This document shows positions 48,607-59,749 of a stretch of 64,000 nt of DNA, one piece after another. The stretch is from Castanea sativa. Its lineage: Eukaryota; Streptophyta; Magnoliopsida; Fagales; Fagaceae. Position 1 is the stretch's first letter. Each line of letters opens with the position of its first letter. The notes under the pieces were generated by a model. The model was not told the origin of the DNA. It saw nothing but the letters and a program-made list of their open reading frames with translations, and searched no databases. A program made the translations under genes and the position numbers. The DNA is taken from contig NC_134017.1 in the NCBI RefSeq assembly GCF_040712315.1, positions 18,940,001 to 19,004,000 of the forward strand, given 5' to 3'.

Positions 48607-49243
48607 CTCTAATCAGGACAAAAATCCTAAGAACCAAAATTAATGCTCAATAACCACAAGTTTTTTTTTTTTTTTTTTCAAACCACTCAATAACCACAAG
48701 TTAAGGTGCTAAGTATAGAAAAATAATCCCAAAATGTTATTCTACCCCAAAAAAAAAAAAAAATCAAAGTGTTAGAACTAAATTGGCATATTTGAAAATT
48801 AGAGACCATTTTGATACATAGAACAAATGTTGGAGACTAAAACAATAATTAACCCATTTATTTATCTTTTTAATATTTACTTTTTATTGTGTTTGAATAT
48901 ATATTTTAATTAGCATCCTTTTCATTTCCCTTCAATTTTTGGTCAAATGCGAGACGCATGTCACTCAATAAAAAATACCACATATTTTACGATTAAATAT
49001 ACATTGGAAGAAGTTAAAGAATTTAATAGGAGAGAATCTTATCCTTCCCTATTTAGCTATCAAAAAATAATCTCCATTGGGCTACATTGTTGTAATAAAA
49101 TCTTCATATTTCATTGCCCTATTAAATATACATTGTTGTAATAAAATTTAAATACTATAAAAAAAGTATTCCATTATGTAATGAGGATATGATAATAATT
49201 AATATAAAATAATTTTTTTTCCCTCCCAATCAAATAAAGGAAA

Positions 49244-49245
<2 letters not shown>
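47745..49245. other. Intergenic region with small MITE and (GA)n
   Basis: No gene was seen. About 48353-48495 is bounded by inverted GTGCCTATTTGGTAGAG / CTCTACTAAACAAGC, a small hAT- or PIF-like MITE. (GA)n lies at 48575-48602. Two oligo(A/T) insertions with direct repeats are at 48646-48702 and 48730-48774. Confidence 0.5.
48646..48702 (-). repeat. Oligo(T) micro-insertion with 17-bp direct repeats
   Basis: CTCAATAACCACAAGTT occurs at 48646-48662 and again, perfectly, at 48686-48702. Between them is only a T-run plus CAAACCA. Read on the minus strand this is a short 3' end followed by poly(A). Confidence 0.8.

Positions 49246-49247
<2 letters not shown>

Positions 49248-49295
<48 letters not shown>
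49248..49295. repeat. (AT)n microsatellite
   Basis: Uninterrupted AT dinucleotides. The minus-strand frame here that encodes Tyr-Ile repeats is an artefact. Confidence 0.95.
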
Positions 49296-49298
<3 letters not shown>

Positions 49299-49628
49299 CA
49301 CAGGTATACATGAAAGAAAAAAAAAAAATTTATTGCTTTCTAGCTTTCTATACTTCCTATATTTCCCATTCTTTCCGTTCTTCTCCCAAATAAAAAAACA
49401 TAGCGAATTTGTTTTTGTTTTTATTAGGCAACCCACAAAGATATTAACAACTTTCATTAGATTCCACAAAACTAGGGTCGTAATTTGATATATAGATACA
49501 AATAAAAATACGGAGATATGGTCGATTTCTACCCATAAATATGGAGATTCGATCGTTTTCATATATAAATTTTTTTTTTATAAAACTTATAACGGTCCAT
49601 ATTTAAGATTCTTTAGTATTTTTTTTTA

Positions 49629-50000
49629 GGTTAAAATACAAAATTAACTCTCTAACCTTCTTCAATTTTCATTTGAGTCCTCTAACTTTGCTTTTGTTTA
49701 TTTTAGTCTTCTAAGTTTTAGATTTATTTAATTAAGGCATTTCCGTTAACTTTTGTTGAAATTTTTTGAAAAAAAAAATCTATAAAATATTTTTCAATCA
49801 TTAATTGAATTTTTTTAATTAAAAAAACTTGAAAAAAAATTTATAAAATTAAAAAAGTAACCACAACATATAACAAAAGTTGATAGAAAAGCTTTAATTG
49901 AATAAACTTGAAAGTTAGAGGATTGAAATGAACAAAAACAAAATTAGAAGACTGAAATAAAATCTGAAAAAACCTAAAGTGTCAGTTTTGCATTTTACAC
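49629..50000. mobile_element. MULE-type MITE with about 130-bp inverted ends
   Basis: It begins GGTTAAAATACAAAATTAAC and ends, on the complement, GTGTAAAATGCAAAACTGAC. The inverted similarity continues for about 130 bp, with blocks such as TCCTCTAACTTT and TTAGTCTTCTAA. The 9-bp flanks TTTTTTTTA are identical on both sides, but low complexity weakens this evidence. Confidence 0.7.
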
Positions 50001-50251
50001 TTTTTTTTAAATAATAATAATTTACGAGTCTCTTGAAAGGAATTCTGGTTTTACTGAAATGTTTAGATATTATATGTGTCATAAGTTTATGTCAAATTTG
50101 CAAACATGAAAATTGGTTGCATACCCTACACTTGGCAATTTGGCATTATCAAATATCAATACTACAAAAAGCCCCAAAATTGTATAAATTTGGCAATTTG
50201 GTTGCATACCCGCCTAAAGACTTAAACTTCTAAATTTTTTATTACTTTTTT

Positions 50252-50487
50252 ATAGCCACGTTATCTCTATTTGCAAGTTTTTGTTGTTGAGAAAAATCTC
50301 TATACAGAAGTGTCAATTTAGTACACTTAAATCTTTTATCATTTTTTTTTATAGCCACGTTATCTCTATTTGCAATTTTTTGTTGTTGAGAAAAATCTCT
50401 ATACAGTAGTGTCAATTTAGTACACTTTCAAAGTTCATGTATCAAATAATGCCACATACTTGCAAAAAAAAAAAAATAATGCCACAT
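50252..50487. repeat. 99-bp tandem duplication plus oligo(A) insertion
   Basis: 'atagccacgttatctctatt' starts at 50252 and again at 50351, and the unit continues through 'gtcaatttagtacactt'. At the right edge AATAATGCCACAT (50445-50457) is repeated at 50475-50487 around a short A-run. Confidence 0.85.
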
Positions 50488-50896
50488 CACTCATATAAAA
50501 CCTAGTTATCAAGCATATTCCATGTAACCCATCTCAGCTGGACCAAAAAAAAAAAAAAAGCATAACAAAGAGGAACGATGCTGTTAGTTATCTAATTCTA
50601 AGATGATGCAGACAAAAATTGAGCAACCCCACACTAGATCTTCGATTGGTTTACAATCCACGATGTTGGAACGAGGCAACGTCTCACTATTTTCACCTTT
50701 TCATCACTCTCTCCAACCACAACCACAACAACATTGTCATGAACACTGTCAAGAAAGGCAAGCTCGATTTGCGTATGAAGGTTGTTCTCTCTGTCTACAT
50801 ATACTTCAATGGTCCTTTTGGATGACATGATTTGGGCATTTGAATTTAGATTTGGGAGATTAAAATCTAAATCCACCAAGGATTTAAAAACCTTAA

Positions 50897-51342
50897 GGGT
50901 CTGTTTAGTTTGAGCAAAAAAGAGATGTATTTTACATTCATTTTCAGTTTTTTGTAAGACCCACCACTAAAACACTTTTTTGACTTTGTATTTGTATTTA
51001 GTTATCATTTTTAGTATCCAGAAGTTAAGATTTGAATACAAAAACTGAATAAAACTTTTTCATGTTTTCATTTTCTTGAAAATAAATACAATGACATTTT
51101 CGTAAAAAAGTCAAATTTGTGTGTCTCATTATCACTGTCTTGTCATATCAAAGAACACACTCTCCCTCTCTACTTGTTGGTGGTTGTAAAAAAAAATGAT
51201 GAAGGGGAAGACAAATTAGAAAATGATGCCAAATAAAAAATAGATGGAAATAGAAAATGAGTACAATATTTGAGTATAGAAAATAAATACAGAAAATGAA
51301 AATAGAAATTGAATACAACCTCAATACAAACCAAACAGGCCC
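50897..51342. mobile_element. PIF/Harbinger- or hAT-like MITE
   Basis: A 446-bp element has ends GGGTCTGTTTAGTTTG and, on the complement, GGGCCTGTTTGGTTTG. TTAA abuts both ends. Internal sequence is AT-rich without coding capacity. TTAA or TTA flanks with such ends fit Tourist-type MITEs, but the superfamily is not certain. Confidence 0.65.
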
Positions 51343-51533
51343 TTAAAATCAATGGATTTGAAATCAAATCCATTAATTAATTTAAAATCCAAATCCATTA
51401 ATTAATTTAAAATCCAAATCCAAATCAAATTCAAGTTTCTAAATACAATCCAAAGGTACTAATGGAAATACTTTGTTTAGGAGTTTGCTTTTTTCATTCC
51501 ACACCATTTGTTTTGTACTAGTAAACAACATTG

Positions 51534-51538
<5 letters not shown>

Positions 51539-51606
<68 letters not shown>
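51539..51606. repeat. (CT)n microsatellite
   Basis: About 34 CT dinucleotides without interruption. Confidence 0.97.
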
Positions 51607-51608
<2 letters not shown>

Positions 51609-51845
51609 ATTTAATCTGACTGAACTATGAAAATCGAATATCACACTTGCGGATGTTATTCTTGTATGGACAAAGTTTCAACCAACTACATAACGATTTA
51701 TAAGATTAATAATGCATATTATTTAAGTAAGTCACATGATTCATCAAAAAAAGTCATTTAACTAAAATCATAAATGGATAGTCTCTATAATCGCCATATA
51801 GTGAGTTGGAGAAAGATAATTCTAAAATGGTTTGAAGTTATTACA

Positions 51846-52765
51846 AGTTGGATCTTCTAGGTGAGTATAACATTAGTGCTACATTTAATGTTTCTGATCT
51901 TTCTCCTTTTGATGTAGGTGACGATTCGAGGACGAATCCTTTTGAAGAGAGGGGGAATGATGAGAATCAACAAGCATTCAAGGATCCATTGCATGTTCCA
52001 GTTGGGCCTATTACAAGAGCAAGATCCAAGAAGATCCAAGAAGCACTTAATGGGCTGATTCAAGAGATTTGAGCTGATTCTAACGCAGGACATTCCAAGC
52101 TTGGCCCAAAGGAAGATGAAAGTGCAATAAATTTAATTCAAGCTACTTAGGGCTGATCTGGCTTAATTGGGAGTGATTTATGTCATGAATTAATAGCTGA
52201 TTGACTTTCCAGCTCTATATCAGTTAAGGCAGATTTTTTCCTATTTTGGATCTGCTAATTTCAGACCAAATCAACTTTTATTTAGGGTTTTATTATTTAG
52301 TACGTTTTTTAGGTATTTTCCTTGTTTTTAGGTGCATTTAATGCTTTTTAGGTCAAATTTGATTCATGATATGGTAAGGTATCAATTAGGAGTTATTTTA
52401 GAATATATTTTTTTGTCTGTCAAGTTTTATTGAGCCCTTAAATAGGCTCTGAAGTTTGTAAACGTTTTTCATAATATTGTTGAATAAAAATCAGAAAAGG
52501 TGAGGCTTTGCTCTCTTTTGGTTCTTCAAGAACTGTGAACTTATCAAGGATTCTTCCTTGTGGCGTTCAAACTTTATTTATACCTTTGGTTCGTGATTCT
52601 TTATAATCATTGGGTCAAGGTCAACTTATACCTTTGGTTCGCGTTTCGATTATAAACGTTGGGTCAGGGTTTCTATCATAAATCTGAATTTTAGCTTTCC
52701 TGGGTAAATATTTCAATATTTTTGTTGGGTCTCAAAGCATGTCGATTGAGGTTCGCATCACTAAG
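51846..52765 (+). mobile_element. Ty3/Gypsy 3' fragment: polyprotein C-terminus and LTR
   Basis: 51848-52072 encodes the end of a Gypsy polyprotein. It has the family tail DLLGEYNISATFNVSDLSPFD, then DSRTNPFEERGND, GPITRARSKKIQEAL and a stop. An LTR-like sequence of about 600 bp follows, ending near 52765. No reverse transcriptase, integrase or 5' LTR is present. The left boundary falls inside the coding region, so the element is 5'-truncated, probably by deletion or recombination. Sequences on its two sides (about 51760-51845 and 52790-52880) are diverged copies of each other. Confidence 0.8.
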
Positions 52766-53166
52766 GCTACAACTAAATTTGTAACCAAAATTTGTCCTTT
52801 AATAACACAAATGGATAGTCTTATTTTGCTACATAATAAGTTGAAAAAAATAGCTACAAAGTCCAAACATGTTTGAAGTCAAGCTTTTCTACTGTATGCT
52901 TTTGACAGTTTTTTTCAATTTGTTATAAAAAGTTTCCTAAAATGAATAATTAATGTATGTTCTAAGGTATGCATTAACCGAATCCTCTGGACCTTTGATA
53001 TATTGAAACAAGCATCTGATATACCAGCAAACACAATGCAAAACACTTGTTCACAGGTCTAAACAGAGGGCCTACAAGACCTAAGAAATTCTGTAGATAT
53101 ATTGTTCTCTTTGCAATATAGGACAAGTGAAATTGGGTTTGGGACCCCTAGAAGTTACTTGCATCT

Positions 53167-53267
53167 CAAGGAAGTCAATACCGTACCAGATGCTATACCG
53201 GTTTGGCTAGCGGTACGATATATTTCGAGTATCGGTCAATACCGGTGTACCGTTTTGGGTTTATCGC

Positions 53268-53327
<60 letters not shown>

Positions 53328-54099
53328 GACATAGTTTTTTTATGAGAATATATAGACATACTTGATTATTTATTTAGAATTATTTATAAATCTATATAAG
53401 CATCCTTAAATTTATAATAGCATATTTCTCTAAATTACTTGCTTATTTTTAATATGATTAATTTTTGCTCAAATATCTACCCAATAATGTAAGCTGACAT
53501 ACTAGATTGTAATAATAATAAAAAGATGATATTAATTATTAAAAAAAAAGCATAAAATGTTTACCAAATATGCGTGGCAGCCAGCCAAAAAGTCAAAGTG
53601 TATTTGAAATTTGAACCCATTAGAGTTCACGTGGGTGTGTCAGAACTCGCACAAAATAATTAAACAAGAGCCACACACACAACTAAAACTCACACAAAAC
53701 CATTAAACAAGAGCCACAAACACACACAACTAAAACAGAAGGCACAAGAAGAGAGTTCAGCTTCAGTCTCGATTAGAAGTGAAGAAGAAGAAGAAGAAGC
53801 GGCTAGATAAAACAAAAGGAGGAAGGCTAGGGGAATGACCGACAACATGGGAAAACAACCAGTGAGGACGGTATTGTGAGCTTTTTGCTGCTAACTTTTT
53901 CCATTTTCTTCAAGTTTTTATTACCGCCAGATTTCCATTTTTGGCTGAGATGTCCGATATTCAGTGGTACATCCAGTATAGTCTGGTAAGGACCGATATT
54001 TTAAGCGGTACGAATCATGGGTGTTTTTGTACTAGTTCATCTGCTGGTATGATAAATTCTGGCCATACCAGCCAGTATGATACGAAATTGATTTCACTG
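53167..54099. mobile_element. Second copy of the TIR element found in the LINE
   Basis: It begins CAAGGAAGTCAATACCGTA, as at 36799. It ends, on the complement, CAGTGAAATCAATTTCGTATC. Subterminal TACCGG-rich sequence matches the first copy. An (ATT)n tract at 53269-53324 expanded inside it. No clear target duplication remains, so this copy is probably older. Confidence 0.7.
53269..53324. repeat. (ATT)n microsatellite
   Basis: An uninterrupted ATT array within the TIR element. The poly-Leu reading frame here is an artefact. Confidence 0.95.
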
Positions 54100-54303
54100 C
54101 TCTAGCTGCAACATAAGATCCCTAGGATTCACAATGCAAAAGTACACCATTAAGGATGTTTTGAGTACATCAAGAATAACAAACTAGAAGATTATGAGTT
54201 CAATTAATATGATTATGCAATTCTTGCATGTTGTAAAATCGATCCCAGTCCATTTGTTGGCGTTCACTCTACTGAGTTACAAATCATCTACATATATCAC
54301 AAG

Positions 54304-54514
54304 TCTATTTGGAAACCGCTTATTACTGAAAACTAAAAATTGAAAACACTGTAACAAAATAATTTTTAAATATATAAATAGTATCGTGAGATCCAATTTT
54401 TAATTTTTTTTTTTTGTTAAATTCTGTATTTAGGAGTCCTATAAACAATGCACAAGACTAGCCAAAAAGACGCACGCGCGAAACGTGAGGGTGGACGCTG
54501 TCCAAACTCAAACG
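54304..54514. mobile_element. Diverged hAT-like MITE
   Basis: Its left end TCTATTTGGAAACC, internal 'actgtaacaaaataattttt' and right end GTCCAAACTCAAACG match the family at 41022-41320. It is adjacent to 54180-54300, which itself matches 42225-42310. Confidence 0.6.
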
Positions 54515-54519
54515 TAGTA

Positions 54520-55686
54520 CAGCTTGAGTAGATAAGAAATTAACGCCATTGCTGAGTCAGAAAAAAAGAAAAGAAAAGAAAAATTCCATATCTTCACGAA
54601 TTTCCTTTATATTTCCACCCAACCACCAAGTGTGATAGCTTGATCGAAGGCCTTATCCCTTATGAATGGATGAGGCTTAAAGACTGTGACTCATCTAAGA
54701 ATGTATAAAATGTCTTTTCAATGGCAGCTAGCTACCTGATAATATTGTACCATAAATTAAGCAGAGAGAAAAAAAACAGGAACCATAAAATATATAAGGT
54801 CCCCCATATGAGCTGTATTGGTGATCGATCAAGCTTTTAACTCCTTTGTACTACATCTTTGTACTTGGTCCGATGTCTCAAAACGATGTGACGTTTTGGC
54901 AATGACGCAGCATCGATAATCAATGATTTTACTTTTAGAGTTGAAACAGAGAAAAAATAAAAGTTTAAACAGTTGAAAATGAAAATAAATTTTAAAAAAA
55001 TAAAATAAAATAAATTTAATTCTTATAATTAATTTAATATTAAAAAATAGAAATTAAAAAATTAATTCAATTAAACTATCTATAATTTATCAAAATAGAA
55101 TTTGAAGTATTTAAAATTCTAAAAATAATTTTGATTAATTTTGCAATAATCTTCTATTTTTGGCGTATAAAATCAGAGAGTTAAAAAAAAATATTTCTTT
55201 TACGAATTATAATCTTCAATTTTATTGTAAAGTTTAATTTTGATAATATTTATTACTAAAAATTTTCATTTAGAATTAGGTTCTCTAAAATTTTTAGAGT
55301 AACCCTATTATGGAATTTTTAAAATTATCACATCAATTTATTTTAAATTAGTGGATTGTATTTTGTAAAGTTGTCAATTTTAAACAAATGTTAAATATCA
55401 ATATTTTAATATCTAATTAACTTATATATATACACCATTAGAACAAAATTATAAAACTTTAATTTCAGGGGCCATGTTCCCTTTGTCCTCGAGGAGTAGT
55501 GTCATAATCGAAAGATATACTAGTGTTAGTACACATTTGGGAACTATCGAGTTTAGATATATCGTTTAGAGATGATTATCATCTATAAATTTCCAACATT
55601 AATTTTGACGTAACTTAGAAGAAAAGGTTTTCAATTTTAGAGGATGAGGCATAATTTCTTTGAGACAAAACTTTCTCATCTAATAA

Positions 55687-55759
<73 letters not shown>

Positions 55760-56020
55760 ATATTAGAAGAATTATAAAATTTCAGGGTCCTAACTCCTAA
55801 GCCTTATAGTCCGTTTGTGTTCAGTTTAGGTAGTTTCGTCCTTGCTGACAAATATTATAATTAAGGTTTCTTACAGTCTGGTGAGAAATTTATTAAATTT
55901 ATCACCACATTTCTCACTCGCTACAGTATAGAGACATGGAAATGGCTAGGGTTCTGTCCTGATCCAGTCCTACTGTACTGTGTGTCGTACACTGCTTGCA
56001 AATTTTAATTTGCTCTTCTG
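54520..56020. other. AT-rich intergenic DNA
   Basis: No gene was seen. An (AT)n tract occupies 55690-55756. The stretch at about 54940-55450 is extremely A/T-rich. Confidence 0.6.
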
Positions 56021-56028
56021 TACACACA

Positions 56029-56080
56029 GGATTATTGTGTCGTCAAATAAAAAAAAAAAAAAAAAGGATTATTGTGTCGT
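56029..56080 (+). repeat. Oligo(A) micro-insertion with perfect 15-bp direct repeats
   Basis: GGATTATTGTGTCGT at 56029-56043 is repeated exactly at 56066-56080. The only sequence between them is CAAAT followed by 17 A. This is the form expected of a target-site duplication around a bare poly(A) tail. Confidence 0.85.
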
Positions 56081-56965
56081 TGAGCTAGCAGTTAAGTCAT
56101 TATCAATAGAATAATAAATTATATGTTCGGTGGGCTATTGAGCTGTAATTCTGATTATCTGATCTGTCCATGCATGTTCTGATAAGCCATGCACAGCGTT
56201 ATAGCTAGGGATGGAAGTCACAAGTCACAACTAACAGTTCCAAACAATCCTCACCAAATAGTCAAAGCTAAAACAATGTGAAATTACAAATTTACAATTT
56301 TGCCAGTTCATCATTGTTACTATAATATTTGATATCATTATCCAATTATGGTTACTCTTTTGTTTTTTCCTTTGTTCAAGTTTATGTACAAACCAAAGAA
56401 ATTATAGTATTCTTGAACGTTTCATTAAAGGAATAAAATGAGATTGGGATGGTTATTCTATTCCATATTGTGATTATTAAAAAAAAAAAAATTGGCCTTT
56501 ATAGGCATCCAAGATTTGCACTTTGCAGAACTATCAAATATCAAATTAATACAATAACCCCACTAAAATATAATACTCATAATTTATGCTCTCTTTTTCA
56601 CGAAAACGTATTTTGAATTCCCCCTTCTCCCTCGTATTGTCATGTTTAGTAAAATATAAAGAAAATGTTTTCTAGAACATCATATGCGTACATGTGATAA
56701 ACCAAATTTTGTGAATTAGATTAGATTGAAAATTGTTTGAGAGTATTTTATGCTGGCATGTGCTAAGTTTTACATCAAATGTTTATTAGGTGAATTTTGA
56801 GTTTATAAGTGATTATAATAAACTCCAATTATAACTTAGTGACTTCTTTTAAAGTATAAACACAAATATGACTAGCACTTTTGTTGAGTTGTTACTTCAT
56901 ATTCTTAACAAACCATCTAAAAAAAAAAATTCTATAATAACTTTTCTCTATGTGCACTCGTATTT

Positions 56966-57013
56966 CAACAGAATAACCATTTTTTTTTTTTTGAGAAACC
57001 AACAGAACAACCA
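56966..57013 (-). repeat. Oligo(T) micro-insertion
   Basis: CAACAGAATAACCA (56966-56979) and CAACAGAACAACCA (57000-57013) flank a T-run ending GAGAAACC. On the minus strand this reads GGTTTCTC followed by poly(A), the same ending seen at 59651. Confidence 0.75.
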
Positions 57014-57260
57014 CTGATTGCTCTTGATACTAATTGTTGACATTTTTCCCCCTAATAAAGTTTTTTTTTGGTTAAAACCAATCGCTTTCTTAGTTATTTA
57101 TTTATCTATTTTTGCCTAAATTCTAAATGTGAATTTATTATCCCATTTAATTATGCCAAATGGCCCAAAAGAGAATTTATTTCTTATTTGGGACATATTT
57201 CATGAATGAAAGTCTTTGCTCTATGCTATAACCTATAGGTAGCTTTTCTTCCAATCCAAA

Positions 57261-57309
57261 ATGTAAAATATGTTTTTTATCAAAAAAAAAAAAAATATAA
57301 AATATGTTT
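57261..57309 (+). repeat. Oligo(A) micro-insertion with an empty-site paralogue
   Basis: ATGTAAAATATGTTT (57261-57275) and ATATAAAATATGTTT (57295-57309) flank TTTATC plus an A-run. The tandem paralogue at about 58707-58735 has AATGTAAAATATCTTTTA without the A-run or second repeat. Confidence 0.8.
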
Positions 57310-57373
57310 GTATTATTGTGTTTAGTTGGAAGGAAAGTAGGAAGAGAGAAAGTTAGACAAAGGAAATAATTAA

Positions 57374-57405
<32 letters not shown>

Positions 57406-59239
57406 CAGCACAACCTTTGCATGGACAGATTCATGAGTTGTAACTATCATTATCTTTTTATTAAATTAAAATATTTGATCATCATGAGTTGTAATTCTTT
57501 GCGATGTAACACCATTCAATATATTTTTTTTTAATAGAATTAATATTGTATATTGTAGGAGAGCGAAAGTTCGGCCCATATTGAGCCTAAGTTGAGAACT
57601 GTTAGCTTGAGGTTCGGCCCAAACGTAATGGGCACCGAGCTGAAATACATAGGGGCCAATGCATTCTTGGCGACGACATTCAAACAAACCCTACTCTCCC
57701 AGAGGAAGGAAAGTAATGTCTTAGAAGAGTCTGCCAATTGAGTACAAGATTTAGCGTTAGGACTTAGTTACTAAAAAATCATTTCAACAGCAAAGTTGTG
57801 GGTCTCATTCCTTGACACAAGATTAGACACGTTGGAATAGTAGGCTAAACCCAAAAAGCCACCCAGGCCCCACAGGGTGAAGGGACCCACATACATGTAG
57901 AATATTCTTCCATCATGACAGGTCCACTAAAGAAGGGTACAAAAATGAAAGAGTGAGTCAGGGTTAGGGGGTGAAACATTTTTTGGGCAGAGAAACACGA
58001 GAAAAAAGAGAGAAATGAGAAACCAATATTTGGGGAAAGGTGATCTAGCTCGGGACACCAGAGGAGCACCTCAGCTGTTTGGGATCCTCCTCAGGTAGTC
58101 AAATTTTTAGAAAATAACCACTACACAACCGTTATAAACCACCATGCACTAGCCAAAATTTTTTTGGACCTCCCATTGTAGGCTAAACTCAAAACAAAAT
58201 ACAAGTTAATTGGGGGTCCAGGCCCAAAGAACCAAAAATCATTGGGATTTATTACCACCAAACATATTTTAAGGATTTCATTATTAGATTACATATTCTC
58301 TATGTTTTTAATATACAAGAGAATTTTAGTGTTAATTGGGTGTTATTTATTTTTTATCTGTAAATTCATGTTTTGTGTGTAAACACAAATGTGACTAGCA
58401 CTTTCATGGGATCATTACATCATATGTTTAACAAACTGCCATATAAAACTTTTTCAATAATTACTTTTCTGATAATTTTGCTCCCTCTCTCAACAGAACA
58501 TTGACCACCCTTGATATTGGTTATTATTATTATTATTATTATTATTTTAATGAAGTTTTTGCTAAAACCCTTCCCTTTCTCATTTATTTATTTGTTTACC
58601 GATAAGAATGGTAACGTTTTTCTAATTGTGGACATATTTCATTTTCATGAATGAAAGTCTTTGCTCAAAGTTGTAGCCTATAGGTAGCTTTTCTTCCAAT
58701 CCAAAATGTAAAATATCTTTTATGTTGTGTTTGGCTGGGAATTCAGTGGGAAGAAATTAAGTTAGACAAAGAAAATAATTAAATAATATATTAGCACATG
58801 TTTTGCATGGATAGATTCATGAGTAGTTGTAACTGTAATATATAAATATAATTTTATTAAATCAAATTATTCTCCGTTGATCTTGAGTTGTAACTCCTTA
58901 CAATGGAGAACCATTACATGATTTTTTTTAAAAGTAATATTTTGAGTATTTCACTATTAGATTACATATTCTCTAAGTTTTAGACATATAGATGAATTTT
59001 TGTTTTGATTGAGTGTTATTTATCTATGATAATGATTGATTTTCGATTATCTTAATATTTTGCAATCAACGAATTGATTTATCAAATATAAATTTAATAG
59101 AAAGTTATGAAGAGGGATAACATCACAAAAATCTACACCAATAATTAAAACCTCTAATTGTAACTTGATTAAATGGTTTAGAATAAATATGACTAACACT
59201 TTTCTTAGTTAGTGACACATGGTATCAAATCCAACCTAG

Positions 59240-59620
59240 TAATTGTTTTGGAAGATGCCTGGTAGTTTTTGAGATGAAATATACTCAAGTGTATGACTTG
59301 TGAGTTTATTTATTACATAAGTGAGAGAGAACTTTTGGTGTATTGGAGTTTTACATAAATGGCAAAATGTTGCAACTTGTTATTTATGTAAATACACTTC
59401 GACTCACTGCAGTAATTTATGACAGAAGCAGACATTAATTTGAACGTGCTACGCACTACAAACACTTAGGTTTGGGTAGAGTTCTTGACTTTTCTGCAAG
59501 GTAGCCTAGCTAACTCTGCAAATTCATGACAGCTTTGAGATTCCAATTAACATTGTCCAAGCCAGCTTGCAAATTAAGTATAACACCGAATCTCGATCAT
59601 ATCTTCCAAATTCAATGATC
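59240..59620. other. Intergenic DNA without recognised features
   Basis: No gene, repeat or RNA was recognised. Confidence 0.5.
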
Positions 59621-59627
59621 CAGTACT

Positions 59628-59742
59628 ACCCAACTCTAAGTCATTGACTTAATTTCTCAAAAAAAAAAAAAAAAAAAAAAACCCAACTCTAAGTCATTGA
59701 CTTTCTCAAAAAAAAAAAAAAAAAAATCTCTAAGTCATTGAC
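59628..59742 (+). repeat. Double oligo(A) micro-insertion at one target
   Basis: A 23-bp word beginning ACCCAACTCTAAG and ending CATTGACTT occurs at 59628-59650 and perfectly at 59681-59703. Its inner 15 bp, CTCTAAGTCATTGAC, recurs a third time at 59728-59742. The spacers are AATTTCTC plus about 22 A, and TCTC plus about 19 A. Confidence 0.85.
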
Positions 59743-59749
59743 ATTCCCA

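Larger units (their letters stand above)
56850..59230. repeat. Three tandem diverged copies of an intergenic block
   Basis: 56850-57500, about 58250-58920 and about 58940-59230 share ordered blocks. Examples are 'cacaaatatgactagcactt', 'catgaatgaaagtctttgct', 'ataggtagcttttcttccaa', 'ttagattacatattctct' and 'gagttgtaact'. A less AT-rich 57540-58200 stretch separates copies 1 and 2. It may be an LTR remnant but has no paired end. Confidence 0.75.

Noticed and set aside
53102..53365. Leucine-rich reading frame
   Set aside because: The Leu run is a translation of the (ATT)n array.
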